A DNA stretch of 64,000 bases. It comes from Leifsonia poae (GTDB lineage: Bacteria > Actinomycetota > Actinomycetes > Actinomycetales > Microbacteriaceae). A program made the translations under genes and the position numbers. Every line of letters starts with the position of its first letter. Positions within the stretch are counted from its first letter, which is position 1. This document shows, one piece after another, positions 51,148 through 60,191 of this stretch. The notes under the pieces are model-generated. The model was not told where the DNA came from and searched no databases. It saw nothing but the letters and a program-made list of their open reading frames with translations. The stretch spans positions 620,001 to 684,000 of the forward strand of contig NZ_JAIHLP010000002.1 of NCBI RefSeq assembly GCF_020009625.1. The letters are read 5' to 3'.

Positions 51148-52880
51148 GCGGAGAACCCCGCGCCGAGACCGAATCCGTGACGGAACAGCGGATCGATCGT
51201 GTCGAACGGCACGTCCGCACGATTCGCGAGCACCGCCTCCATCGACGACGGCAGGTCGAAGGGCAACCGCCCCGACGGCTCGGCCTCGCCGGTGAGGACC
51301 CGGGCGATGGCCTCGTCGGCCGCCCCGAAATTCACGATGGTCGAACTGGCGACGTCGACCAGGTCGGTCAGGATGGCGGGACGGTCGAGGTAGACGTCGA
51401 GGACGACCGGCACCCGCTCGGCGATCGCACGGATGCGCTCGATCGTGCCGACCGGGAAGTCCAATGAACCGGCATGGAAGAACGACTCCCACGTGGTGCC
51501 GTCCCCCCGCTGCTCCCATGGCGCCGCGATCCGTACGATGGCGACGTCCGCCGTGTCGAGGTCGGCGGCCACGAGACCGCGACGCTGCAGAGCGTCGGGA
51601 GACATCCCGTCGAGGAACACCCGCGTGCCCGGCGCGAGCGGAAGGGCGGCCGCCTCCTCACCGGCGCGCAGCAGGGTCACCGCGGCCGCCTGCGCCGCGA
51701 TTCCCGCTTCGCGGGCATCCGGCGTGCCGACGAGCCGGTCGGCCTGTTCGACGTCGACCAACGGCGCATCGAACAATCCGAGACGGAACTTCTCGCGCAG
51801 CAGCCGGAGCACCGACCCGTCCAGGCGCGATTCGGGGATAGCGCCGTCGCGGACCAGCCGTACGAGCGTGCTCGCGGCCGATTCGCCGCCGAACTGGTCG
51901 ACGCCGGCGTCCAGCGCCTTGATCATCCGCTCATCGAAGCTCAGGTCTTCGACGCCCCACGCCATGCCGCTGAGAATCCCCCAGTCGGTGCAGACGATCC
52001 CGTCGAATCCGAGCTGTTCGCGCAGAAGGCCTGTGATGATTCCGCGGTTGAAGCCGAACCCCACTTCTTCCCATTCGGTGCCGAGCGGCATCCCGTAATA
52101 GGGCATGATCTGCGCGACTCCTGCGTCGATGGCCGCGCGGAACGGTTCGAGGTGGAGGTCGAATCGGCCACCCGGGTAGATCTGTTCGCGGCCGTACGCG
52201 AAGTGGGGATCCTCCCCGTCCTTCTGCGGGCCCCCGCCCGGGAAGTGCTTCGCCATCACCGACACCGATTCGGCCCCCACCTCACCGTTCTGCAGCGCCT
52301 CGATGTAGGCGCCGCCCAGCCGGCTGACGATCTCGACGTCCTCACCGAAGGTGCCGCTGGCCCGCGCCCATCGCGGCTCGGTCGCCAGATCGATCTGGGG
52401 ATGCAGCGCGACCCGGATCCCGACCGCCAGGTACTCGCGGCGGACCGTGTCGGCGAACCGGCGGATGAGGTCCTCGCTGCCGACGGCGCCGAAACCGAGC
52501 GACTCCGGCCACTGCGAGAAGGGACCGGCCATCAAGGCGGCGGCAGGGTTGTCGGTGAAGGCGTGGCGCGGGTCGCTCGAGATCGTGATCGGGATGCCCA
52601 GCGGCCGGGCGAGCGCTTCGCGTTGCAGGGCGTTGATCCACTCCGCGGTCTCCCGGGCCGTCGGGCCCTGGAGGATGTTGAAGTGGGTGATGTTCGCACT
52701 GAGCATCTCTCGCAACGAGGCACCGCCGAACATCCCCGGCGCGTCGGGGTCCCCCATTTCGGCCATCGGCTGGAACATCTGGCCGGCCTTGGCCTCCAGA
52801 TCCATCCTGCCGAGCAGGTCGGCGGCACGTGCGTCCGCGCTCTGCGCCGGGTCGCGGTAGAGCAGGCGTTCGATCGTCAT
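51144..52880 (-). CDS. Two-domain GH3 glycosidase
   Basis: 578-aa GH3 enzyme lacking the C-terminal fibronectin-III domain of the other three GH3 proteins here. The barrel has VALHPQIDLATEPRWARASGTFGEDVE and AKHFPGGGPQKDGEDPHFAYG; the nucleophile Asp is in GIVCTDWGIL (about 297); a second alpha/beta domain follows. The KHFPGGG form recalls two-domain bacterial beta-glucosidases. MTIERLLYRDP is the start. Cytoplasmic, in the MFS operon. Confidence 0.9.
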   Translation of the reverse strand: MTIERLLYRDPAQSADARAADLLGRMDLEAKAGQMFQPMAEMGDPDAPGMFGGASLREMLSANITHFNILQGPTARETAEWINALQREALARPLGIPITISSDPRHAFTDNPAAALMAGPFSQWPESLGFGAVGSEDLIRRFADTVRREYLAVGIRVALHPQIDLATEPRWARASGTFGEDVEIVSRLGGAYIEALQNGEVGAESVSVMAKHFPGGGPQKDGEDPHFAYGREQIYPGGRFDLHLEPFRAAIDAGVAQIMPYYGMPLGTEWEEVGFGFNRGIITGLLREQLGFDGIVCTDWGILSGMAWGVEDLSFDERMIKALDAGVDQFGGESAASTLVRLVRDGAIPESRLDGSVLRLLREKFRLGLFDAPLVDVEQADRLVGTPDAREAGIAAQAAAVTLLRAGEEAAALPLAPGTRVFLDGMSPDALQRRGLVAADLDTADVAIVRIAAPWEQRGDGTTWESFFHAGSLDFPVGTIERIRAIAERVPVVLDVYLDRPAILTDLVDVASSTIVNFGAADEAIARVLTGEAEPSGRLPFDLPSSMEAVLANRADVPFDTIDPLFRHGFGLGAGFSA

Positions 52881-52904
52881 GGAGTGGTGTCCTTCGGCTC
52901 GGGG

Positions 52905-54590
52905 TCAGCTGGTGGCGGGTCGGTCGATGATCGGGAGGATGAGTCGGCTGGGGCCCGCGGGCCCGTGCAGCACCCTGTTGCGCGCCACGACGAACTCCGT
53001 CTCGTCCGTGATGCCGCCGCCGGTGTTGGTGTTGCGGTCGAAGCGCGGGTAATTGCTGCTCGAGACCTCCAGCCGGATGCGATGCCCCGGGAGGAAGACG
53101 TTGGACGTCACCGACAGGTCGAGCTGCACCTCGTAGACCTCGCCGGGCGTGAGGAGCTCGGGGGCATCGAGAGCCGACCGGTACCGCATGCGCAGGATGC
53201 CATCGGTGAGGTAGAGCGAGCGCCCGTCCGGGTGAACGTCCACGAGCTTCCCCGTGAAGTCGGTGTCGAACGCCGACGATGTCACGTACGCCCGGAGCGT
53301 CACCTGGCCGGTGACCTCGACGGGATCCGTGAGGACGGGAGTGGTGAAGGTGAGGACGTCCGCCCGCTGCTCCACCGCGGACTGGTCGACCGGGCCGCAG
53401 CCTCCCGTCTCACCGGACAGCAGCATCCGGCCCCCGACCGACGGAACCGGATCGGCCGGGTCGTAGAGGTACTCGCCGCACCCATCCGCGTCCGGCACCG
53501 ACCTCGAAAGAGCGCCGTCGGGCGCGAGGAAGAAGTCGGTGCAGACCGTGTCGGTGAGCGGCCAGCTCTCCTCGTCGCGCCATTCGTCCACACCCATGAC
53601 GAAGATCCGCACCGGAGCGTCGCCGTCGAGCGCGGCGGAGTCACCCCGGAGGTGCCGGTCGAAGAACCGCATGTGCAGCTCCTCGACGCCGCTCGCCGGC
53701 CCTGAGGCCGCGGAGCCGAAGTCGCGTCCGGGGTAGGACCCGGTCTGGCCGAGGTGATCCCACGGTCCGATCACCAGGCGCTGACCCTTCCGGGCCCCGG
53801 GGGTGCCCGCCCCCTCCTTCATCAGCCGATAGGAGTTCACGGTGTCGGTGATGTAGACGTCGAACCAGCCTCCGATGCTCAGCGCGGGGACGGTGACGGC
53901 GGCAGGATCGCCGCTCACCGCGATGCCCTTCCAGTAGTCGTCACGTCCCGTGTGCTCCATCCAGTTCGACCACCACGCGGCCTCGTCGCGCAGGCGCGGA
54001 CGGTCCGACATCGGGAGGCGGTCGACGAGCGCTTCACCTTCGGCGATGACCTCGATGTACTGCTCGAGCGAGGTCAGCCGGGGCGCGACCGAGTTCAGCG
54101 TCGACCACGAGTGCACCAGGTGCCAGGACATCGCGCCGCCTTCGCCGAACCAGGGAGCGAAATAGGGGTCGGTGGATGCGAAGTGCGGTGCGATGGCCGA
54201 CAGGCCCGTTGGTCCGGCGGAGGCCGTCTGCCACTGCGTGACGCCCAGATAGGACGCCCCGTACGAGCCGATGTGCCCGTCGCACCACGGCTGCGCGAGG
54301 ATCCACGCCACCGTGTCCGCTCCGTCGTCGACCTCGCCGACGAACGGCTCGAACGTCTCCCCCTCCGAGCGGAACCGCCCGCGCACGTCCTGCCAGACGA
54401 CGGCGTAGCCCCGCGCGATCAGGTCGGCGTGCCCCGGAAGGAGGGGCGCGTCGGGGAACATGTCCTTGCCGTACGGCAGACGGACGAGGAGCACCGGGGC
54501 CGGTGACGCGTCCGGGATCCAGACGTCAGTGGCGAGACGGACACCGTCCCGCATCGGAACCATGGCGTTGCTGATGGTCGGCTGCGACAC
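52905..54590 (-). CDS. CocE/NonD-family hydrolase (S15 type)
   Basis: 561-aa serine hydrolase of the X-Pro dipeptidyl-peptidase/cocaine-esterase class. VPMRDGVRLATDVWIP opens the fold, VVWQDVRGRFRSEGE follows, and the nucleophile is Ser113 in SYGASYLGVTQW; the acid and histidine are in the region ending LVIGPWDHLGQTGSYPG; a jelly-roll domain (SSAFDTDFTGKLVDVHPDGRSLYLTDGILR) ends the protein. No signal peptide. With the esterases around it, removal of acyl groups from glycosides is the natural guess, but amide or peptide substrates cannot be excluded. Confidence 0.9.
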   Translation of the reverse strand: MSQPTISNAMVPMRDGVRLATDVWIPDASPAPVLLVRLPYGKDMFPDAPLLPGHADLIARGYAVVWQDVRGRFRSEGETFEPFVGEVDDGADTVAWILAQPWCDGHIGSYGASYLGVTQWQTASAGPTGLSAIAPHFASTDPYFAPWFGEGGAMSWHLVHSWSTLNSVAPRLTSLEQYIEVIAEGEALVDRLPMSDRPRLRDEAAWWSNWMEHTGRDDYWKGIAVSGDPAAVTVPALSIGGWFDVYITDTVNSYRLMKEGAGTPGARKGQRLVIGPWDHLGQTGSYPGRDFGSAASGPASGVEELHMRFFDRHLRGDSAALDGDAPVRIFVMGVDEWRDEESWPLTDTVCTDFFLAPDGALSRSVPDADGCGEYLYDPADPVPSVGGRMLLSGETGGCGPVDQSAVEQRADVLTFTTPVLTDPVEVTGQVTLRAYVTSSAFDTDFTGKLVDVHPDGRSLYLTDGILRMRYRSALDAPELLTPGEVYEVQLDLSVTSNVFLPGHRIRLEVSSSNYPRFDRNTNTGGGITDETEFVVARNRVLHGPAGPSRLILPIIDRPATS

Positions 54591-54630
54591 TACTGCCTCC
54601 TAGGGGGTTCGATCGTCGTGGGGTGGATGA

Positions 54631-55620
54631 TCAGGCGAGGTGGCGGCGGAAGAACGCCCGGAACTCGGTCGCGCGTTCGGCATCCTCCGGGCTCATGAAG
54701 TCGAACCCGCCGTGCGGGAGTCCCTCGAACACGTGCAGCTCGGCCTCGACGCCGGAACGACGCAGCTGCCGATGGAATCGCACGGTGTCGGAGAGGAGCC
54801 CGTCCCGCGTCCCCGAGATGAGGACGGTGGGAGGGAATGGCGAGAGGTCTCCGAAGATCGGGGAGAGGGAGGGATTCCGCGGGTCCTCACCTCGGGTGTA
54901 GAACTCCACCAGCGTGCGCGAGTGCTGTCCGATGATCGGGTCCAGCCCGTCGTTGGTGTGCCAGCTGTCGCCGTCGAGCGTCAGGTCGACGGCCGGGGTC
55001 CACAGGCCCAGAGCCGCCGGCATCGGGAGGCCGTCGGCCGCCGCACGCAGAAGCAGCGCCGCCGCGAGGTTCCCGCCCGCCGAGGTTCCGCTGACCGCGA
55101 CGTTCGCCGCACCGGCCTCGCCGATCAGGGAGCGGTAGACGGCGACGCAGTCGTCGAGGGATGCCGGATACCGGTGGCCGGGCAACATGCGGTAGTCGAC
55201 CGCCCAGGTGCGCAGACCGAGACTCGAGGCTTCCAGTGCGGCCGCAAGGCGCGTGAGCTGGCCGCCACCCTGCGTCCACCCGCCGCCGTGGATCACCAGG
55301 ACGACGCGCTGGTCGTCATCGGCGAGGCCGTCCGGGGTGCCGACGAAGACGGGCACACCGTCGACGAGACGCGCGTCCACCTGCGTCCTCGTCGACGCGA
55401 TGTACGTCTCGAGCAGGCCCGATGCGATCAGTTGCTCCTCCTGCGCCCGCTGACCCGCGACGACGCCTTCCCAGGCGTCGTCATCGTCGGCCCGCGGCAG
55501 GATCGTGCGCGGCACCTGGGCCGAGGCGTCGAGCGCGCGCCGGGCGCCCTCGCTGAGCGAACGCGGAACGGGGACGTCGTGCGCGGCGACCCTGAGGGCA
55601 TCCGGAGCAATGTCGGCCAT
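54631..55620 (-). CDS. Alpha/beta hydrolase, HSL type (paralogue of 29,351)
   Basis: 329-aa esterase: VLVIHGGGWTQGGG, nucleophile VSGTSAGGNLAAALLLRA, acid ISGTRDGLLSDTVRFHR, histidine EGLPHGGFD. Closely related to the esterase at 29,351: both share the N-terminal layout, SPxFG-x-x-xxFPPT, GTRD-LLSDTVR and ELHV-EG-PHG. ATG at 55620 has AGGAG upstream. Cytoplasmic, in the MFS operon. Confidence 0.88.
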   Translation of the reverse strand: MADIAPDALRVAAHDVPVPRSLSEGARRALDASAQVPRTILPRADDDDAWEGVVAGQRAQEEQLIASGLLETYIASTRTQVDARLVDGVPVFVGTPDGLADDDQRVVLVIHGGGWTQGGGQLTRLAAALEASSLGLRTWAVDYRMLPGHRYPASLDDCVAVYRSLIGEAGAANVAVSGTSAGGNLAAALLLRAAADGLPMPAALGLWTPAVDLTLDGDSWHTNDGLDPIIGQHSRTLVEFYTRGEDPRNPSLSPIFGDLSPFPPTVLISGTRDGLLSDTVRFHRQLRRSGVEAELHVFEGLPHGGFDFMSPEDAERATEFRAFFRRHLA

Positions 55621-55642
55621 CTCTTCTTCTCCTGTTCGTTCT

Positions 55643-56659
55643 TCAGTCGAAGGTGACGACGACTTTGTCCGTCGCACCGGGTGTTCCCGCCAAGCGGATG
55701 GCGCGCTCGACGGAGTCGAACGGGACCACGTCACTGACGATCAGCGCGTACTTCTCCCAGTTGGCCTCGAGGTCGTCCGCCACCTGGAAGAACTCGTCCG
55801 CGTAGCCCATCGAGGCGACGATCGCGAGCTCCTTCGGGATGAGGGCCTCGAAGTCGACCTCGATCGTCTTGCGGTGGATGGCCACGACCCCCAGCCGCGC
55901 CCCCTGCTTCGCCGAGCGGAGGACGAACTCCACGACCGAAGGGACACCCGCTGCGTCGAGGTAGATGTCGGTGCCGGGCAGCCCCTGCACACCGAAGGCG
56001 TCGGCCCCGGAGCCGTGCAGCTGCACGAGACGCTCAGCCAGATCCTCCTCGGCCGAGTTCACGACGGCGTCCGCGCCGAGCCGCAGCGCCTTCTCGAGCC
56101 GATTCGCCTGCACGTCCACGACGACCACGTTCGCCACGCCCAGCGCCTTGAAGGCGAGCAGGGCGCCGAGCCCGACCGGACCGGCGCCGAACACCACGGC
56201 GGTGTCAGAGGCGCTGGGACGTGTGCGGTTGACGGCGCGACGCGCCACCGACATCGGCTCGACGAGCGCCGCGACGTGGAATGGGATGTGCGGCGGCAGG
56301 ATGCGAAGGTTGCGGCCGACGGCGGCCTCCCGCACCAGCAGGTATTCACTGAGACCGCCCTGTGGGCCGCCCGCGCCGATGATCGCGTCGGGGACCCCCA
56401 TCGGGTTGACGACGACGTGGTCGCCGACGGCGAGTCCGACGACGTCGCCGCCCACCTGCGACACCACGCCTGCCGGCTCGTGCCCGAGACGCGTCTGCAC
56501 AGCACCGGGAACGATGAAACCGGCAGCGAGGCTGTGCGGGTCGGACCCGCAGAGCCCGCACGCCTTCATCGTCACCAGCACGTCCGCAGGACCGACGGCC
56601 GGTGTCTCCACGTCAAGGATGGTCAGCTCATCCGGCCCGGTGATCGTCGCCGCCCGCAT
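55643..56659 (-). CDS. Zinc-dependent dehydrogenase (MDR family) without structural-zinc lobe
   Basis: 338-aa medium-chain dehydrogenase. Catalytic zinc ligands Cys37 (CGLCGSD) and His60-Glu61 (GHEPAGVV) are present, as is the Rossmann motif VFGAGPVGLGALLAFKALG. Where classical members carry four cysteines for a structural zinc (about residues 86-115) this one has VNPMGVPDAIIGAGGPQGGLSEY, no cysteines. Such forms occur in sugar/polyol dehydrogenases (sorbitol/idonate/threonine-like). ATG shares one base with the GH1 stop (TGATG). It may oxidise a sugar hydroxyl or an aglycone alcohol. Confidence 0.85.
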   Translation of the reverse strand: MRAATITGPDELTILDVETPAVGPADVLVTMKACGLCGSDPHSLAAGFIVPGAVQTRLGHEPAGVVSQVGGDVVGLAVGDHVVVNPMGVPDAIIGAGGPQGGLSEYLLVREAAVGRNLRILPPHIPFHVAALVEPMSVARRAVNRTRPSASDTAVVFGAGPVGLGALLAFKALGVANVVVVDVQANRLEKALRLGADAVVNSAEEDLAERLVQLHGSGADAFGVQGLPGTDIYLDAAGVPSVVEFVLRSAKQGARLGVVAIHRKTIEVDFEALIPKELAIVASMGYADEFFQVADDLEANWEKYALIVSDVVPFDSVERAIRLAGTPGATDKVVVTFD

Positions 56660-57888
56660 CAGTGCTCGCCTCCGAACGCACGTGCGCCGCCCTCGACGGT
56701 TCCCGTCTTCGCAACGTTCCCGAGCCAGGCGAGGCTCGGCTTCGGCTGACGCTCGAACGTCTCGCGGTCGACCGCGATCAGGCCGAACGTCGGCTCCCAG
56801 TGACCCCACTCGTAGTTGTCGAGCGCCGACCAGTGCAGGTACCCAGCTACCTCCACGCCGTCATCCATCGCGGACGCCAGGGCATGAAGCGCCTGCGCCG
56901 TGTAGTCGATGCGCCGGGTGTCGTCGGCGGTGGCGATCCCGTTCTCGGTGATCAGCGCGGGAACACCCTCCGTGACCTCCCACGAGTGCCGGACGGCCAT
57001 GCCCAGGGAGTCGGGGCGATAGGCCGTTCCGACCTGGGTGTTCTCCGGGCTCGGCGCGTGCGGCACCGGACCGTTCGCGTCGATCTCCTGCGTGGAGTAT
57101 GCCTGCACGCCGATGAAGCCGTCGCCGCGGGCGGCCTCGAGATAGAGGTCTTCGCGCAGGTAGCGCTCCTCGACCAGCTTCGCCTGATTCTCCGGCTTCG
57201 CGGTCAGCGCCTGGTTCGCGACGGTCCAGCCGACCGCCGCATCCGTCTTCGACCGCAGGATCTCGCGGGCCGCGTGATGCGCGGCCGCGAGCCGTTGGCC
57301 GACCTCGGGGTCGGGAGCGGGGAGCACCATCTGGGTGTCGCCCTCGACCGTCGGGCTCTGCCAATCGCTCGTGCCGGCTTCCGCCAGCTTCATCATGGTG
57401 CCGATCATCGCTAGCATGTTGGGCTCGTTGATGGTGCAGATCCACGGCACGTCGCCCAGGATCGCCGCCGCCTCGCCGACGTAGCTCTGGAACCGCTCGA
57501 TCGACCGGTCGTGCAGCCAGCCTCCCTCGTCCGCGAACCACTTCGGGGTGGAGAAGTGCTGGAGGGTGACGACGGGCGTCAGGCCGAGCCGCTGCGCGGT
57601 CTCGATCATCCGACGATAGTGGGCCAGCTCCGCCTTCGAGAAGTGACCGGGGATGGGTTCGATCCTGGCCCACTCGATTCCGAACCGGTACGCGTTCAGC
57701 CCGGCGTCGGCGAGGAGGCGCATGTCCTCCTCGAACCGGTGGTAGCTGTCGACGGCGTCGCCGCTGAGAGCCATGCCGGGGGTGTGCTGTTCCCGGAACC
57801 ACCAGTCGCTGTTGATGTTGTTGCCCTCGATCTGGTGCGGCGCCGTCGAGGCGCCCCAGAGGAAGCCGTGGGGGAAAGTGCTGCTCAT
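56659..57888 (-). CDS. GH1 beta-glycosidase (second copy)
   Basis: 409-aa GH1 enzyme: FPHGFLWGASTAPHQIEGNNINSDWWFREQ, acid/base glutamate in CTINEPNM (about 150), nucleophile in LITENGIA (about 314), and SALDNYEWGHWEPTFGL near the end. It shares the divergent TINEPN and EGNN features with the copy at 38,525. Four bases separate its ATG from the upstream GH3 stop. No signal peptide. The two GH1 copies sit in different operons and may differ in aglycone preference. Confidence 0.93.
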   Translation of the reverse strand: MSSTFPHGFLWGASTAPHQIEGNNINSDWWFREQHTPGMALSGDAVDSYHRFEEDMRLLADAGLNAYRFGIEWARIEPIPGHFSKAELAHYRRMIETAQRLGLTPVVTLQHFSTPKWFADEGGWLHDRSIERFQSYVGEAAAILGDVPWICTINEPNMLAMIGTMMKLAEAGTSDWQSPTVEGDTQMVLPAPDPEVGQRLAAAHHAAREILRSKTDAAVGWTVANQALTAKPENQAKLVEERYLREDLYLEAARGDGFIGVQAYSTQEIDANGPVPHAPSPENTQVGTAYRPDSLGMAVRHSWEVTEGVPALITENGIATADDTRRIDYTAQALHALASAMDDGVEVAGYLHWSALDNYEWGHWEPTFGLIAVDRETFERQPKPSLAWLGNVAKTGTVEGGARAFGGEH

Positions 57889-57892
57889 CGTT

Positions 57893-60148
57893 CTATCCTT
57901 CGAATCCGTTTGCTGTGTTCGCTCTGCTTAGCACGTCGTCGACCATGCCGGGAGGGACCGCTCCGCCGAGCGAGCCGAGGAAGCGCCCGAACGGCGACGA
58001 GTCGAGGATCGGGGTGTAGTCCACGTCCTCCTCCGAGCCGGCGCTGAACTGGGCGAACATCGCCGCGAACAGGTCGGCGAACGCCGCACCGGCGATCGGG
58101 TCGCGCATGATCTCGCCGAGCGAGGACTCTGCGGTCAGGCGGTACCGGATCGGCTCGGCGTCGACCTCGACTTCGACCGTGCGGCGGATGTCGCGGCTGG
58201 AGGCCGCGGCATGGAAGGCGTAGGTGCCGGGCTCGACGACACGGCGGTGCAGCTCCTCGCTCCAGAACGCCAGCTCGTCCCGCGGGATCGGCACGCTCAC
58301 GTCGGCGCGCTCGCCCGATTCGAGCTCGACGTCCCCGAAGCCGACGAGCCAGCGGGGGGCGCGGGCGACGACGGATCCGTCGAGCGATGCGTAGACCTGC
58401 ACCACCTCGCGACCACGGCGCTCCCCCGTGTTGCGGACCGTCACCTGCGCGACATAGTCGTCCCCGTCCGCGACGACGCTCACCGACTCGTAGTCGAAGC
58501 TCGTGTAAGAGAGGCCGTGACCGAAGGGGAACGTCACGTCGATCTCGCGGGTGTCGTACCAGCGATAGCCGACGAAGATCCCCTCGCCGTACCGCACGTG
58601 CATGCGCTCCCCCGGGAAGCTCGTGAAGGCCGGTACGTCCTGGATGCGCTCCGGCACGGTCTCGGTCAGCCGTCCGGATGGATTGACCACCCCGAACAGC
58701 ACATCCGCGAGTGCACCGCCCGCGGCCTGCCCGAGCAAGGCGCCGTCGACGATTGCCGCGGGTCCTGCCGCGATCGGGGCAAGGCGGACCACGCCGCCGT
58801 GGGACAGCACGACCACGGTTCGGGGCTGCGCGGCGAGGACGGCCTCGAGCAGCGCGAGCTGATCCTCCGGCAGGTCGATGCCAGGACGGTCGGCGCCCTC
58901 CGCCTCCTGATTCTCGAACAGGCCCAGGAACACGACCGAGACGTCGCTCGCCGCTGCCTCCGCCACGGCAGCGGCACGAAGGGCCGCACGATCGGCGTCC
59001 GCGTCCGCGCTGAAGCCGGCCGCGAAGGTCACGGACGCGTCTGCGGCCAGTGCCCGGATCTCGTCGAGCGGGATGTCGACGCGGGTCGGCGTGACGTGGG
59101 AGCTTCCGCCGCCCTGGTAGCGCGGCTTGACGGCGAACTCACCGATGACGGCGATCGCGCCGGACGGCTGGAGCGGCAGGAGGCCCTGATCGTCTCGGAG
59201 CAGCACGATCGCCCGTCCCGCCACCTCGCGGGCGATCGCGTGGTGGTCGTCGGCGCTCCAGACCGTGCCGGGGCGACGCTCGGCTCGTGCCCGACGGGCG
59301 AACCGCTCGAGCCGCCCGGCGTTCCTGCGGACCGCCGACTCCTCGATGTCACCCGACTCGAGGGCGGCCACGACCCGCGCGTCGCTCGTCCCGTCGTCTC
59401 CGGGCATCTGAAGGTCGAGCCCGGCGGTGACCGCCGCGACCCGATCGGCGACCGCCCCCCAGTCCGACATGACGATGCCATCGAAGCCCCAGTCGCCGCG
59501 GAGGACGTCGGTCAGCAACCACTCGTTCTGCGAGGCAAGAATACCGCTGATGCGATTGTAGGAGCACATCACAGTCCACGGCTGCGCGTTGGTGACGATG
59601 CGCTCGAACGGCCGCAGATAGATCTCACGCAGCGCCCGGGCGTCGACGTCGGCACTCACGCGCATCCGGTCCCATTCCTGGTTGTTGACCGCGAAGTGCT
59701 TCAGGGAGGCGCCGACGCCCATGCTCTGCAGGCCCCTCACCCATCCCTCGCCGAGAACTCCCGCGACGAACGGATCCTCCGAGAAGTACTCGAAATTGCG
59801 ACCGCCGCGCGGGTCGCGCTTGATGTTCACGCCGGGGCCGAGGAGGACCTGGATGTCGAGCGCCTGACACTCGCGCCCGAGCGCCTCGCCAACACGGAAG
59901 GCGGATGCCGCATCCCACGTCTGGCTCAGGGCGACCGCGGGCGGGAAGCAGGTGGAGGGGACGCTCCTACCGGACAGCGATAGCTGGTCGGAGCTCTCCT
60001 CCTGCTTGCGGATGCCGTGGGGTCCGTCCGTCATCAGCACGGCCGGGACGTCGCCCACCCGCTTCGTCGTCCAGAAGTCGGCGCCGCTGCCGAGTCGCGC
60101 TTGGTCGGCGAGGCTCAGCTCCGTCGTGTCGGGCAGGGTGTCTGTCAT
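57893..60148 (-). CDS. GH3 beta-glucosidase (three-domain)
   Basis: 751-aa GH3 enzyme: LLGPGVNIKRDPRGGRNFEYFSEDP, SLKHFAVNNQEWDRMRVSADVDARALREIY, nucleophile in GIVMSDWGAVADR (about 227), the sandwich domain, and a C-terminal fibronectin-III domain (GRREVVQVYASLDGSVVARAPRWLVGFGDV), then a short helical tail. Very similar to the GH3 at 61,786 across these motifs, so a tandem duplication flanking the MFS gene. No signal peptide. Enzymes of this type act on beta-glucosides including plant saponins. Confidence 0.93.
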   Translation of the reverse strand: MTDTLPDTTELSLADQARLGSGADFWTTKRVGDVPAVLMTDGPHGIRKQEESSDQLSLSGRSVPSTCFPPAVALSQTWDAASAFRVGEALGRECQALDIQVLLGPGVNIKRDPRGGRNFEYFSEDPFVAGVLGEGWVRGLQSMGVGASLKHFAVNNQEWDRMRVSADVDARALREIYLRPFERIVTNAQPWTVMCSYNRISGILASQNEWLLTDVLRGDWGFDGIVMSDWGAVADRVAAVTAGLDLQMPGDDGTSDARVVAALESGDIEESAVRRNAGRLERFARRARAERRPGTVWSADDHHAIAREVAGRAIVLLRDDQGLLPLQPSGAIAVIGEFAVKPRYQGGGSSHVTPTRVDIPLDEIRALAADASVTFAAGFSADADADRAALRAAAVAEAAASDVSVVFLGLFENQEAEGADRPGIDLPEDQLALLEAVLAAQPRTVVVLSHGGVVRLAPIAAGPAAIVDGALLGQAAGGALADVLFGVVNPSGRLTETVPERIQDVPAFTSFPGERMHVRYGEGIFVGYRWYDTREIDVTFPFGHGLSYTSFDYESVSVVADGDDYVAQVTVRNTGERRGREVVQVYASLDGSVVARAPRWLVGFGDVELESGERADVSVPIPRDELAFWSEELHRRVVEPGTYAFHAAASSRDIRRTVEVEVDAEPIRYRLTAESSLGEIMRDPIAGAAFADLFAAMFAQFSAGSEEDVDYTPILDSSPFGRFLGSLGGAVPPGMVDDVLSRANTANGFEG

Positions 60149-60191
60149 CGGTTTCCTTTGCAGTGTCGAGGTCGAACGGGAGGATCGGGGA

